A stretch of 64,000 nucleotides of DNA, from positions 58,922,567 to 58,986,566 of the forward strand of contig NC_085857.1 in assembly GCF_034702125.1 (NCBI RefSeq). The letters are read 5' to 3'. The position numbers and the translations under genes are program-made. The stretch's first letter is position 1. Each line of letters opens with the position of its first letter. This stretch comes from Engraulis encrasicolus (taxonomy: Eukaryota; Chordata; Actinopteri; Clupeiformes; Engraulidae). Of the stretch, positions 45,818 to 57,300 are shown piece after piece. Under the pieces are notes generated by a model. It was not told the origin of the DNA. It was given only the letters and a program-made list of their open reading frames with translations, and did not search any database.

Positions 45818-45905
45818 AGAGAGAGAGAGAGAGAGAGAGGAAGAGAGAGAAAAGAGAGAGCTAGAGAGAGAGAGAGATAAAGAGAGATGGACAGAAAGAG
45901 AAAGA
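45430..45905. repeat. (GTGAGT)n and long (GA)n tracts with a duplicated 129-bp block
   Basis: GTGAGTGTGAGT repeats are followed by about 350 bp of nearly pure GA. The GA is interrupted by ATTTTCTTCTTCTTCTTCC plus TTCGGGTG at 45592 and again at 45721, an exact 129-bp period. Open frames here encode Arg-Glu repeats only. Confidence 0.93.
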
Positions 45906-47529
45906 TTCTTCTTCTTTCTTCTTTTTTCTTCTTCTTTCCTTACTTTTTCCCCTCGCTGTCAGCGAGTCTACGGTACGCCCGCGTCGAGTTTAGGCCCAGC
46001 TGTCACAGTCAGGCACCTCAGCTGGTAAGCTCAAATAGATTGCAGTTTTCTTAGAGAAACAAAACTAAGAGGTTGATCAGGTATCACCGAAAACCCCCTG
46101 CAAGTTTGGCCCAAATTAGTTTCACCGACATCCACCGTACCGGTGGAGGAAACTTGACAGTTACAATCCCAGTTTACACTTATTACTTCGTATGAGCTTA
46201 GACATTAAAGGCTGGACTCTTGCAATAAAGATTTGCTTGTTGACATCAACCAAAATCATTTTAAAAGTGAGAACTACCTGTTGATTCACTTTGCGTGCAC
46301 TTTCCAAGGAGACAGACCTGACACATGAGGTCGTAACACCCATCAGACAATGACCTCTCTTATTCAAGATAATTTCAGCTCACCTTAGAGATAAGTGTGT
46401 AGCCTATGTTATTAAACTGTCAAGTATACCATTAGCCTATGTGAATATTATGGCAGAATAGAATTCAGATAAGTGTCAGACAAGCAGACAGACCCCCTGT
46501 TCCTCTCCCTCTTCATGGGAGACACGAAAATCTCTTCCTTTTGTTTTTTGGGTTTTTTCCGATTTCGTACTTTGTATATATACCTTTATTTACTTATCCG
46601 CAACAATGTTATGATTGGTTACCCCTTCAGATAAATGTGTATGTTAGTTTATTGAAAAACCACCCCCTGTTGGAATCTTTTACCTCCTTCTTCTTTTTGA
46701 ATCTGTATCTTCTTCTTTTTTTTTTTTAGCTAGTTGAAACTTCTCTTGGAAAACTTTATAATGAGGGCTAAATATTACCCAGGTTAGCGCAATAACCTCG
46801 AGATGAACCTCTTGAATAAAAGGGACAGAAAGAGTGGCAAAACCACTGTCCTCGGGTCACGTAGGAGACAAAAGGTCAGTTCCCCTTCGTCTGGATAACC
46901 ACAAAATAACCGAAATGAATAGCCCTCCTATTGCACCACCAGTCTGCCAGTTTTACGCAACCACACACACACTCATACAGAAGCAATATTCCGCTGAGCG
47001 TCCAATGTCCCAGCACAATCGAAATTTAATTAGGCTGCAAATGGTTTTGTTTTCAAGTGTTTCTTTTTTTTTTTTTTTTTTATGTCCAAAAATATACCCT
47101 TTCAGAAAGTTGAACTATCCTTCGTTGCACTAAAATTCCGAGCCTCCCCTGGGAAACCCTTTGTTAAACCTCCAGGCGTTCCGTATTGGGGCTGAGTCGG
47201 TTTTTAGTGGCTATGTTTTGTTTGAGCATCAAAAGAGGGTCTCCCCCGCACTCCAACGCCAAACACACGACCTTTGTCTGCGTCCGACGCTATAGATTGC
47301 AAGGGAAAATCTCCAATTTTTAGTTCTGAAATGTCAGAGTTACCGGAACAAAAGTGTAACCACTGATACACAATCAGTGCAAACACTCCAGCTGGCCAGG
47401 TGCAAAAACCCACAATGATGCTTTCTTTTAACGAAAGATGGACTTTCTTTGCCACAACTGTCAAACAGAATGTTGGACTTACCCAACAATCAGCAGTGGC
47501 AGCACAGGTATAAAATTAGAATAGAATAC

Positions 47530-48310
47530 CCACCACACGCGCCAGTCACACAGACACGGCAAGGATCACACAGATCCACCAGCCAACGGTCCGATCACAC
47601 AGATCAGAGGTCACACAGACGCTCTGACAGACCGCTGGCTTGATCACCAAGATCAGGGGTCACTCAGACTCACACCCGATGGCTTGATTACAAAGTTTTA
47701 ACGTGTGATGTTTATTCTACTCTTGCAATTGATTTGTGTGACAAGCGTAATTTGTCAAATTAATTATAGTTCAGGATTCACCGATACAATAGCGCATGCA
47801 CAGATTAATACACTACCTACACACACACAGCAGTCAAACTGGCAGATTTAGTGAAAAAGAAAAAAAACAAATGCACCCCCATGCAACTTCCCTCAACCAG
47901 ACACCCCAGTGAGCGGACCTTCGTTATCACACGCCGTACAACCAGCCCAGGCCCACAATCGCACACGCTTCCTCTCACACACTGCCTGGTGCGTGGCTGA
48001 TGCACACACTCAACCTGGCCAGTCGCCAAACGCCTGCACTCCAGGGTACCCACACCAGACACCAATAACAGAATACACAATATATACAGTACTACAAAAG
48101 AACACACTTTCTAAGCTACACTTATATACAATAGGCCTATTACTATACAACTTATACCGGTTAGAGTCACACAGACTTTTCAGAGTCACACAGACTTTTA
48201 GTCACACAGACTAGGTCACACAGACCTTTTAGAGTCACACAGACTTTTAGTCACACAGACTAGGTCACACAGACCTTGGCAGAGGATCACACAGATAGTC
48301 ACACAGACTT
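47530..48310. repeat. Dispersed and tandem (A/G)TCACACAGA(C/T) repeats
   Basis: GTCACACAGACTTTT-like units are in tight tandem at about 48168-48310 and looser at about 47540-47640. On the element's sense strand this reads GTCTGTGTGAC and lies in the leader between the primer-binding site and the centre of the element. Confidence 0.85.
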
Positions 48311-48850
48311 TCCCTTGCACACAGCACAGGGCCTCTGCTCTTAGCCGTCTACCAAGTGTGATTATAACAGTGTGAATTTAATCACACGTCACAAGCGTTC
48401 ACACTCCAATAGTTCCACAATACAATCAACGTCGAATCCACACGTTATCAGACCCGAACACACAGTTTACAAAGGCCTTAGTCACCCAGACTTGATAACA
48501 GTATGATTATCCTGATGACAGAGATCGATACTGCAGAAACCGGCTATGCCCCGGGGTCTTATCACAGCGCTTTTTACCTATAGGGTGCACACAGCACTAG
48601 CACACAGCTTTTCCAGAGCTCACTAAATCTATGGGTACACTCAGCAAACCAACACTCTAACAAGGGCCCATTCTAGGTGATGACAGACATCAATAAACTA
48701 AACAGAGACTATAATAGACTATTGGAGAATTTTTATCAAAAAGGTATCTCCTCACCTCTGGATCAAGCCGGCCAAATGTCTGCCGCCACCGAAAACGGGC
48801 CCCCTCGGCTCTTGGCAAAACGCCCACGCCGTCCCACACACCTGCCTCCA

Positions 48851-48866
48851 ACGTCCGGGGTCACCA
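48851..48866 (-). promoter_or_regulatory. Primer-binding site, tRNA-Trp-like
   Basis: Read on the - strand, TGGTGACCCCGGACGT begins three bases past the LTR end. The first 11 bases equal the complement of a tRNA-Trp 3' end (TGGTGACCCCGACGTG). One extra G follows, after which ACGT continues to match. tRNA-Trp is a primer used by some retroviruses and endogenous retroviral families. Confidence 0.6.
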
Positions 48867-48869
48867 AGT

Positions 48870-49420
48870 TGTAAGAATTGGGTGTTCGGCCAGGTGGATG
48901 GAAGTTGACGCAGAGACAGAGTTTGGTCAAATGTTCAAGAGTTTACTGAGTTACCCAAAGCAAATACAATACAAGACAGTATTTGGAGAAGGCGCGTTCT
49001 GCTCTCCGATTGTCTGCAAGCTGGTTTTAAGGAAAATGTCCCCCTACTTCTAATTGGTTATTCCTAAGTGTCCCCTTGTTTATGATTGGTTCTCTTTAAC
49101 CTGTCCTTCAGCCCTATCTTGTGGTCACCTAACCTTACTTGACAGTTTTGCGAAATATGATCTGGAGTGTGGTCAGGATGTATTGTGGTTATTCAGGCCC
49201 AGACATCTGCTGGTACCAAACTGTGTTTAGGGAACTTACAACATGATGTCTGGTATCGGTCTAAGATGATCTATTAGTTGCTCAACTGTTCTGTATTTTA
49301 GCTGTACCCTGCAGTGCCCTCTGCATAACCTTGTTTGACCTTTTTCTGTTAGTGTATGCCCTATGCCAAAGCTTACATGTTACCTGCCTATATTTCTATT
49401 ATATTTCTATTATTCCTACA
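48870..49420 (-). repeat. 5' LTR of the LARD-like element (as read on the - strand)
   Basis: 551 bp, starting TGTAAGAATTGGGTG and ending CCTACA on the + strand. It contains AATTGGTTATTCC and GATTGGTTCTC blocks (ATTGG/CCAAT boxes) also present in the partner LTR. Confidence 0.93.
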
Positions 49421-49789
49421 GTTGACGCACCAAAAAGTTCAGGCTCAGGATTTTTTTTTGCTTTAATCCCTGGAGTTTAAAACTCTCCTGTCCTTACCAC
49501 TTGGTTACACTAGGGTAATTTTCCCAGACCGTTTTACAGGAGGTAAAACTCGCGGGGAAGTTTACCTGACATACTCCGCTATCTTTATCGGACTGGCGCG
49601 TTCGGACGGGATTAAATTTTCCGGTTATGATTACAGGTCCTCCTATTAAACTAGTCCCGTCGGAATAGGGCTTATGATTCAACCATGGTTTCACTATGAT
49701 TTGCCCATGGTTTAACTATGGATTTACCATCGTTTAACTATGCAAAAATGAACCATGGTTTTATGACAACTAACCATGGTTAATATTTA

Positions 49790-50000
49790 TTCATTACATT
49801 ACAGTGAGCTGACGCTTTTTTTTTAAATCCAAGACGACTTACAGTCTATTGGTTACAGTCCCTGGATCAATGTTAGGTGCCTTGCTCAAGGGCACTTCAG
49901 CCATGGATGGAGGTCCACGGAATGGTGAGGGCAGGATTCAAACCTGCAAACCTGTGATCTAGAGTCCAACTCCCTAGCCATTACATCACGGCTTTACTCA
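49790..50000 (-). mobile_element. tRNA-derived SINE
   Basis: On the - strand the head reads TGTAATGGCTAGGGAGTTGG (A-box-like), then GGTTTGAATCC (B box). The body contains GTGCCCTTGAGCAAGGCACC and ends in an ATTAC-type repeat near 49790. This is the typical layout of fish tRNA-derived SINEs. It lies in the right arm of the outermost nest element. Confidence 0.75.
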
Positions 50001-50542
50001 CATGAAGTTATTTAGGGGTTTTGTGTTATCTTGGGTAACCAAGAAAACCATGGTTTGTGACTATGGTTTAACCATGATGCACCCCTTCCCCCCACCGTTA
50101 AACCATAAGTTAAACCATGATCACAAACCATGGTTGTCATGGTTACACTAAAACCATGATTAACTATAATCCATGGTAACTCTATGGTAAAACCATGATT
50201 AGTTTTCATAGTACAAGCATGGTTAATCTTTGTAAGGGCTACCACAATGACAGCTACTGTACTAGAACTAAGGTTGGTTGATCGTAAGCGTACTCAGAAT
50301 CAGCATGAAATGTGGTAGTAAAAACATAGTCACTGCATTACAACTATTCGTAAGGGTAGAGTAATCATGACATACCATGGTAGAACCATGTTACTACATA
50401 AACATCACAGTAATACCATAGCAAGCAATAGTGCAATTATGGTAGGTTCAGAGTACTTAGAGTAATCATGACATACCATGGTAGAACCATGATAATCATA
50501 GTAATAGGCTACCATAATAAACCATGGTCCATTTTCGTAAGG

Positions 50543-53515
50543 CTATGTTTAGATATATGCGTTCGTTCAATTTTTGTGGGGATTTGTAAAACTTTATATT
50601 TTTGGAATCCTTAGACCCTAAAGAGTCAGAAAAGCAATGTTCAATTGAATGAATTGTTCAATGAACAATTTTCAAATGTCATTAATGCATCAATTTTGGG
50701 TCTTGAAAAAGTGGACACTACCATACTAAAAACGCCTAGGCTAATTTGCTAATATCTTGATAAATTGAACATAAAAGTTGGTGTGAGTTAAATATTTTTA
50801 TAGAAAAAGTTGTTATTCAACATTCTTAGATAGTTCAAAGGGCCCTTAACACAGATTTACCACAAATAATTTAGTTCAGGGCCCAATTTTCATGGGTTTT
50901 TCATTCAAAAATGAGAAAATACTGGTATATTGGCTTTAAAATAAAACTTACATGCCTCACCACAGAAATGTTCCTCTTCATCACTTACGTTGCAGTACAG
51001 GGTTTTTTTTTATATTAAAAGTTTTCTTTAATGAATGTTATGTTTCAATATGCAAACGAGGTGTAAATTAAACATGCACTAATATACATGCACACCCAAA
51101 TTTGACATGTAGACTAAGGCCCTATTGAATTAAGCCGAGACTACAGTGTGTTTGGTGTAATGTTGTTACTTTTTTACTGTGCTGTCCAATCCACTGGGGT
51201 ACACAGACATTTTGGGGGTCAGGTGCTCGAGATGGGGGCGGAGGGCATATGGAACTGACTAGGATATTGATGTTACCAGTTTTACCGTAGATGATCACGT
51301 CAACATGGACCACAGTACATTGTTAAAAATCCACAAAAGAACTCAAAAAGGGCCTTTTTTTGTCCAGTAGGGCTTTAGCACCACCACATTCCTATGATAC
51401 AGTCACTGTTTGGTTTGGAAATCTATAAGTCAAGTTCCAAATCAACAGACTGATCTGCTCCGCACTGAAAGTAGTGGGGGCTAGGCAGCACCCCACCCTC
51501 CAAGCAACATACTGTATGAGTAGTCTGTGCTCAGGATGCCAGTAATGGGGAGTAACTGATTACATGTTTCCAAATTCCATTATTCAAAATACAATATTTT
51601 AAGAAGAGCTGTATTTCCTTACAGTTACTACTTCCGTGAGTGGTAATGAAATTACATGTACTACATGAAAGTAAGTGGTAGTTTCTAAATTCATGTTTTG
51701 ATTTTTTATTTTGATCATTTCCATGCATTACCAGAAACCACAGTGACATAATGTGTTGGTGTGACAATGGCTGTGTGTCTGACAGAAGGAAATTAACATG
51801 ATGGACTAGATTGCGTGAGTCTTCATGAACAATTATCTACCTTTATCTGGCTGTCCCTGCTGGTAACCCTTATAATATCCTCCTTGGCTGAGTTTCCCAA
51901 ACACACTTAAGCGTAGGTAGTACTTAAGTGGCAGGGTTGGCATTTTTAGCCAAGACCGTCCAACAGGCATTGAGAGAGACAATGAAGTCTGTGACAACAT
52001 TTTCACTCCTCTATTACGAGCTATTTTGACCACAAAAGACAAAATCAATATTTAAAATCGGAATCTGAGAGGTCAGCTGTAGCGGCATGAGGACTGATAC
52101 AACTGCACTGACAGGAGGAGCAGGCCAAAATCATCACCAGTCCACCGGGCAAATGCCCTGTAGGCCTTGGCTAGTCCAGCCATGTTAGGTAGTGGTACTA
52201 AGTATGAGGCACCCCTTAGACAATATCATGGGTAGACATCAATTCAAGTTCATAAAATACCTTTCCTTGCACATACAGTACACCTGTACAACATGATGAA
52301 CATAATACACGTATAAGGAAAAGTAGTGTAGGCCTATATAGGCCTATAAGCTTTTAGTGATGATGTCAGACCTATTCTGATATACTGACAAGGGGCCAGC
52401 TCATAATTAAGTGATAGCCTCTTACTGCAGATGGGCCTGTCAGCAGGACTATTCACTCTTTGCTGAAAACAATCAACCACATCATAACAACATTGTTATG
52501 AAAATACAGGGAGTCTTATATAGACTTGTATAGTAAACGATTAAGACTTGGTCGTTATCATTTTGGTGACAATAAGGTTATAACAGAGGGACTGTGTTAA
52601 GGGATAAGATTAAGAATGACTTAATACTAATTTATTTGGGGAAATTTAGCCCTGGACAATGTGCAGCACAATCTTGGACAATCTGCTGCACTTAAGTCTC
52701 TCACAACACTGGGCAGCCTTTCTACCCAAAGGTAGCTTGGCACCACAGTCCTACTTACAGTACTAGAGCATTGAGCACCACACTGCATTATATGACACTT
52801 TTGTACTTGGGAGGGATTACCACCATTACACATTTTTACTCTTTTCAATTACATGCTTTTTTTGGACAGTTAAGTGAACATTTCTATGTATGTATGCAGA
52901 TGTGTGACTGATATGCTGCATTTCTGCAGTGTCTTTTGTACATGCCTATGTTGATGTCTTATGAATAATATATTCGATTTCTGTGGTGTGTATTATAAAG
53001 GATGTACAGTATATTCTGGACACCTGGATTTCAACTAGAATTAATAGGTTCCCTGTACACATTTATTCTTATGCAGAGAAGCTTTTTGGATATATACGCT
53101 GAACTCACTCGAACCCTCTGGCCTCAATGAGGAGCTCAGCTTGTCTTGTTTTCTGTAATGTTAGAGCGATATACAGCTAAAGTTATGATCCTGTACCTTT
53201 ACTGGTGTTAATGGTGTTGCGTTGCAAGTCACTATTTCAAAACAAAGGAGGATCGGCGTTGTGAGATTGTGCACATAATTTCCTCTAATTCAAGCCCAAA
53301 TACATTCCAAAAGCAATTTGTCTTGGTGGTTTATGTGTAGTGACATTATATTTTCCCACAAGTTGATTGTATATATGTAGACATTTATAATATGACCTTT
53401 GACAATGCGTCTCCTATTGCTAGCTTAGCCGTGGCTACAGAGAAGAACAGCCAATTTGAATAGGGAGTGAAATAGATCCTCTTGCCAAACACAAAGAAAC
53501 GTGGCGTCAGTCTTA
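50543..53515. other. About 3 kb without recognisable genes
   Basis: AT-rich. The only hint is AGTAATGGGGAGTAACTGATTACATG near 51540, which resembles a common fish hAT terminus, without a partner. Confidence 0.5.
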
Positions 53516-54050
53516 AGCTGGGCTTACACTGTGCGACTTTTGCCCCGATTTTGCTCCGATTTGGCACTCGCACGACTTTTTGAGAGTCGGGCCGATTTCT
53601 TGCTCAATCGCAGGTCAATCGTGAGTCTCACATCGTGCAGTGTACATGGGGTAACGACAAGCGATTTCGCCTCACGATCGTGCAATCGCAGGGTCGCAAG
53701 AAAATCAAAACGGTTTGAAATTCTGGTCGTGGCTCGTGCGTAAATCGCACAGTTAAAGCAGTGCTACGACCCGATTTGACACTTCACATGCACAAATTAA
53801 TGGGGCCGTGCGATTCGCTGTTGAGCGCGACCTCATCTCCACCTCAGGTGCGCATGTTCCCTCCTCTGCAGACCAGGGAAACATGCCTGTCGTACGGTGG
53901 AAGCATTTCGCTCGCATCCGACTGTCGGCTCGTGTAGTGTGAGGACGTGAGTCATGAGTTGTGAACTTTTAAACAGTGAAATTCCATCGTGCAGTGTGAG
54001 CAGAAGCTTAAGACCCACGAGTGAAAATACCGCACAGTGTATGCCCGGCT
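53516..54050. mobile_element. Harbinger-type MITE, TSD TTA
   Basis: AGCTGGGCTTACACTGTGCG at the left faces the inverse of AGCCGGGCATACACTGTGCG at the right. A 3-bp TSD, TTA, lies at 53513-53515 and 54051-54053. It is 535 bp and rich in ATCGTGC/GCACGAT-like subterminal words, with no coding sequence. Confidence 0.82.
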
Positions 54051-54399
54051 TTACATAGCCTACATAAACAGTTTTAGAAACATAAATGATCCTAACCACA
54101 ACTCAATGGAAAATTTCGGGATTGAGAGAGGTGGTTTGTTTGGAGACTTCATTACGTAGGGGAGTTCCCATTTGAACACACGCGACGCGAAGGCGAAGCC
54201 CTGTTCCAAGCGAGCTGAACCCATGCGACTGGTTCTATATCGTTCCTCCTGACATCCTGATCCTGATATCCATGCACGTCAGTGCAGGTCGAGTATTGAG
54301 GAACAACAAATTCACTTGTGACCTGGGTGATGTCACCCGGTGACCCCGGGGTCGGGGTCAAAAGAGCAACCCAGGAAATGTCCTCTTTTCATTTCTCGC
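54051..54399. other. Spacer with GC palindrome
   Basis: Unremarkable except GGTGATGTCACCCGGTGACC followed by CCGGGGTCGGGG at about 54327-54358, which is strongly self-complementary. Confidence 0.4.
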
Positions 54400-57300
54400 G
54401 CATCATCGCAGGTCGCGAGTGCTGTGAAATGTAACATTAATGGATTTTGGACTAGCGCCTGTCGGTTTCGTTGCCCTCGGGATTGGGGCTGTGTTTTTAC
54501 ATCCCCCAAGAAACTGCGCTTTGGTCCCCTTCATTTTCCTCAGATATCCATGTTTGCGTAGAGGTAATGCGTTGCCTCATTGCCGAGTGTCCTCGCTCGG
54601 TTGAGCTAAGCTACCTGTTGTATCCCTCGCCCCGACGCGGTGTTCACGCCGCTGATGGCTTCCACCGGCATTTCATTTGAAGGTAAGCCGTGTTGTTAAT
54701 ATCTTATTTCTGTCGCCGCTTAGTTCCAACTTTCCAGCGGTGTTTCCCGCCGCTGTTTTGTTTGGTAAGCGGTTGTGGTGAACGTCGCCTCTCTGTTGGC
54801 TGACTGAACTGCTTGTTAGACCTTGGCGTTTGCGCGGTGTTGGTGCGCTGCTATCGTTTGCTTGATTCAGGTTTCATTGATTTTCGCTTTGTTTCCAGTG
54901 TTCCCCCGCTGGTTTTGTTTGATAAGCGGTTATGGCGCACGACTCCTCCTCAGTTTATAGTTCGATCCTTGCTAAACTATTGAACTGTTGCAACGTTGCT
55001 TACTTCTTGGTAATACGCTGGTGTACTTGCGCCTTCAGCCTGTGCCTGTCCACGGGCTGGCTTGCGTTGGCGCATTCTGTTAAGTTCTAGTATTGCCGTT
55101 ACTTACGTGCTCGTTTGACATTACGGCTTCCTTGTCTGCGTGGCGGTGGTTCATCTACAATTTGCATTGCCCCGGTGTTCTCGCCAAAGGGCCCTCGCAC
55201 CGCTACATGCCAGCTCCATTGTTTACATGGTTAGTGGGCACTTGACGCTAGTGTTCTCCCTACTGGGCCACGCACCGTTCTATTATTCTGTTACCATGTT
55301 TAGTATTATGGTATTATTGTATTCTGCCAACTGCCTGTGTAATCACTCAGTTGTCGCCTGGTCGTTTGTTTGCTTGTCTCCTCATTGGGGTGCCTCCGCC
55401 CCTGTGATGTGTATTTGCCATGCACTTGTATTGCTGTGCATTTCATACAGCCTAGTGATCTTGGCTGTGGTTATGTTCCCTGCTGTGAGTCGCTTTGGTT
55501 GGACAGCGCCTGCCCAGTGCCACCTGCAATGTGCAGTTTGTGTCATTGCTTGCTTGTCAGCTTGGTGTCCTCGCCTGTCTGCTGGCGCCTTGTTGGCTAC
55601 ACTCGGGGTGCTCTCCCGGTGTATTTGCAGTGTTCTCTCTGCGCAGTGTCTTCACCTCACTGCTGACTTCATTATTGACCGCCATTGGGGTGCCCTCGCC
55701 CCCTGGGTTGTGTATTTGCAGTGCTTACATTACATTACATTACATTTGGCGTGCTTACTTGTCAGCGCGGTGTCCTCGCCTACCTGCTGACTTCCTTACT
55801 GACCACCATTGGGTGGCCCTCGCCCCTGGTGTATATTTTGCATTGTGTGCTTACACGCATGTGTTTTGGCTGCCATTGGGGTGCCCTCGCCCCCTGGGTT
55901 GTGTATTTTCCGTGCTTACTTGTCAGCGCGGTGTCCTCGCCTACCTGCTGACTTCCTTACTGACCACCATTGGGATGCCCTCACCCCTGGTGTATATTTT
56001 GCATTGAATGCTTGTGTACGCATGTGTTTTGGCTGCCGTTGGGGTGCTCTCGCCCCTTCTATGTGTTTTTTCTCAGTGTTTGCTCGCCTGCCTGGTGTCC
56101 TCGCCTCCCTGCTGGCTTACTTATTGACTTCCGTTGGGGTGCCCTCGCCCTAGTGTGTATATTGCATTTTTTGCTTGTCAGCCCAGTGTCCTCGGCTGCC
56201 TACCGACTTCCATGTTGGCTACCATGTTGGGTTTTTTCCCACTGCTGCGCCGACTGCTGGGTGGTCCTGGAGATGGATGTCGACCCTCACGAGTGCCCCT
56301 CCTTCCTGGGAACGCCTGTGGCGGGGTTTAACCTGCTTGGCCTGTGCGGCCTGCGTGTTGCTGGGCCATGTGTGGGCCCTCCGCCTGACGCGCGCCGCAG
56401 GGTGGACGTGGTGTTGGCTGTTTGGAGTGTTGGACGTTCTACCTCCCCTCCTCTAGCCTCCTGCTCGGAGGGCACAGGGTGGCAGTGTTCTCGCTTGCAC
56501 ACCGCATGCCGGCGACGTAGCCGGTTTCTGTTGCCGCCATGCCGGTTGCCTGCCGCGATACCGGCGGCGTGCCCTGTTTCAGGATGTACCTGGTACAGCG
56601 CTGCTGCGTTACCTCTGTTCCCAGTCTGGTGACTGTTTTGTGTGGCCATGGGTGATCTCGCCTGGGGCTGGGACTACTTGTGCATGCCGGTGGCGTTTCC
56701 GCCACGAGGGCTGCTTCTACCGCGTGTGCATGATTACTCCCTGTCCGATGTGTTCAACTTTGTTCATCGTCTGGGGTCTGCTCCACAACGTCCCTTTGGG
56801 TTTGTGTGGCCATGGGTGATCTCGCCTGAGGCTAGAACTACTTGTGAATCCCGCTGGTGCTCCCACCACTGCGGCTATTTCTATTTTATGTGGATGGTTC
56901 CGTCACGCCTTCTGTTCTGAACACTCCTTCGGGATCTTCAGACCTTTGCACGTAGCCTCCCTGAGTTGTTTTCTGGCCATGGGTGTTTTCCGCCCTGTAG
57001 GCTGCTCCACTACCGTCGACGCGTGCGCTACTGCGCCTGCTATGGTGTGTTGACGGGGTCCAGACATCCTGCCGTTCTTCTGTGCGCATAGGTTACAAAG
57101 TGGCGCTGCATGCTTGCACAATTTGCGCCCTTGCGTGGCTGTACGGCGTGAGTGTTCCCGCTCGTCCGCTGTTCCCTACCTCTCTCCGTTGTCTTACGGC
57201 TGTTGACCACCGTCCTAATGTGTCATTCTGGCTGTGGGCGTTTCCGCCTGTAGGCTACTTGATGCCGTTGCCACTTGTGCAGCTACGGCGGCTACGGTGC

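Larger units (their letters stand above)
44002..49420 (-). mobile_element. Non-coding LTR retrotransposon (LARD-like), full length
   Basis: Direct terminal repeats at 44002-44553 and 48870-49420 (TG...CA) enclose 4.3 kb. Orientation is -, because a primer-binding site follows the right-hand LTR and a purine tract precedes the left-hand LTR when read on that strand. The LTRs differ at only about three or four positions, all within the first 25 bases on the + strand, so the insertion is young. The interior has no gag, protease, reverse transcriptase, integrase or envelope similarity in any frame. It consists of simple repeats, GTCACACAGAC-type tandem repeats and unique sequence. Such an element must be mobilised in trans. 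No exact TSD was found (GTGG against GTTG), so flanking mutation or recombination is possible. Confidence 0.88.
37230..49672. mobile_element. Second-level element of the nest, TIR AGCCCTATTCCGACrGGACTA, TSD TAT
   Basis: AGCCCTATTCCGACAGGACTA at 37230 faces the inverse of AGCCCTATTCCGACGGGACTA ending at 49672, flanked by TAT at 37227-37229 and 49673-49675. Subterminal ATTCGGAyKGGATTrA words occur on both sides. A 3-bp TSD would suit a Harbinger-type element, but TAT is weak evidence. The interior contains an L2, a hAT and a full-length LTR element. I recognise no transposase in the remaining sequence. Confidence 0.65.
37086..50542. mobile_element. Outermost element of a large nest, TIR CCTTACGAAAATrGACCATG
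   Basis: CCTTACGAAAATAGACCATGG at 37086 faces the inverse of CCTTACGAAAATGGACCATGG ending at 50542 (one mismatch in the first 24). The element's own DNA is about 37086-37229 and 49673-50542. Both parts are dominated by AACCATGGTT and ACTATGGTTTAACCATG words, a dense palindromic subrepeat. Everything between is a later insertion. No clean TSD was found (possible CTA). No protein is encoded. Confidence 0.7.

Noticed and set aside
45616..45819. Arg-Glu repeat open frame
   Set aside because: A pure translation of the GA microsatellite.
48168..48310. Regularly spaced short repeats reminiscent of a CRISPR array
   Set aside because: Units are nearly contiguous with no unique spacers of constant length, and the context is a eukaryotic LTR element.
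42125..49480. CAGGGATTAAAG at 42125 and its inverse near 49470 as a transposon pair
   Set aside because: Only about 12 bases match, there is no TSD, and the right copy lies within the arm of a different element.
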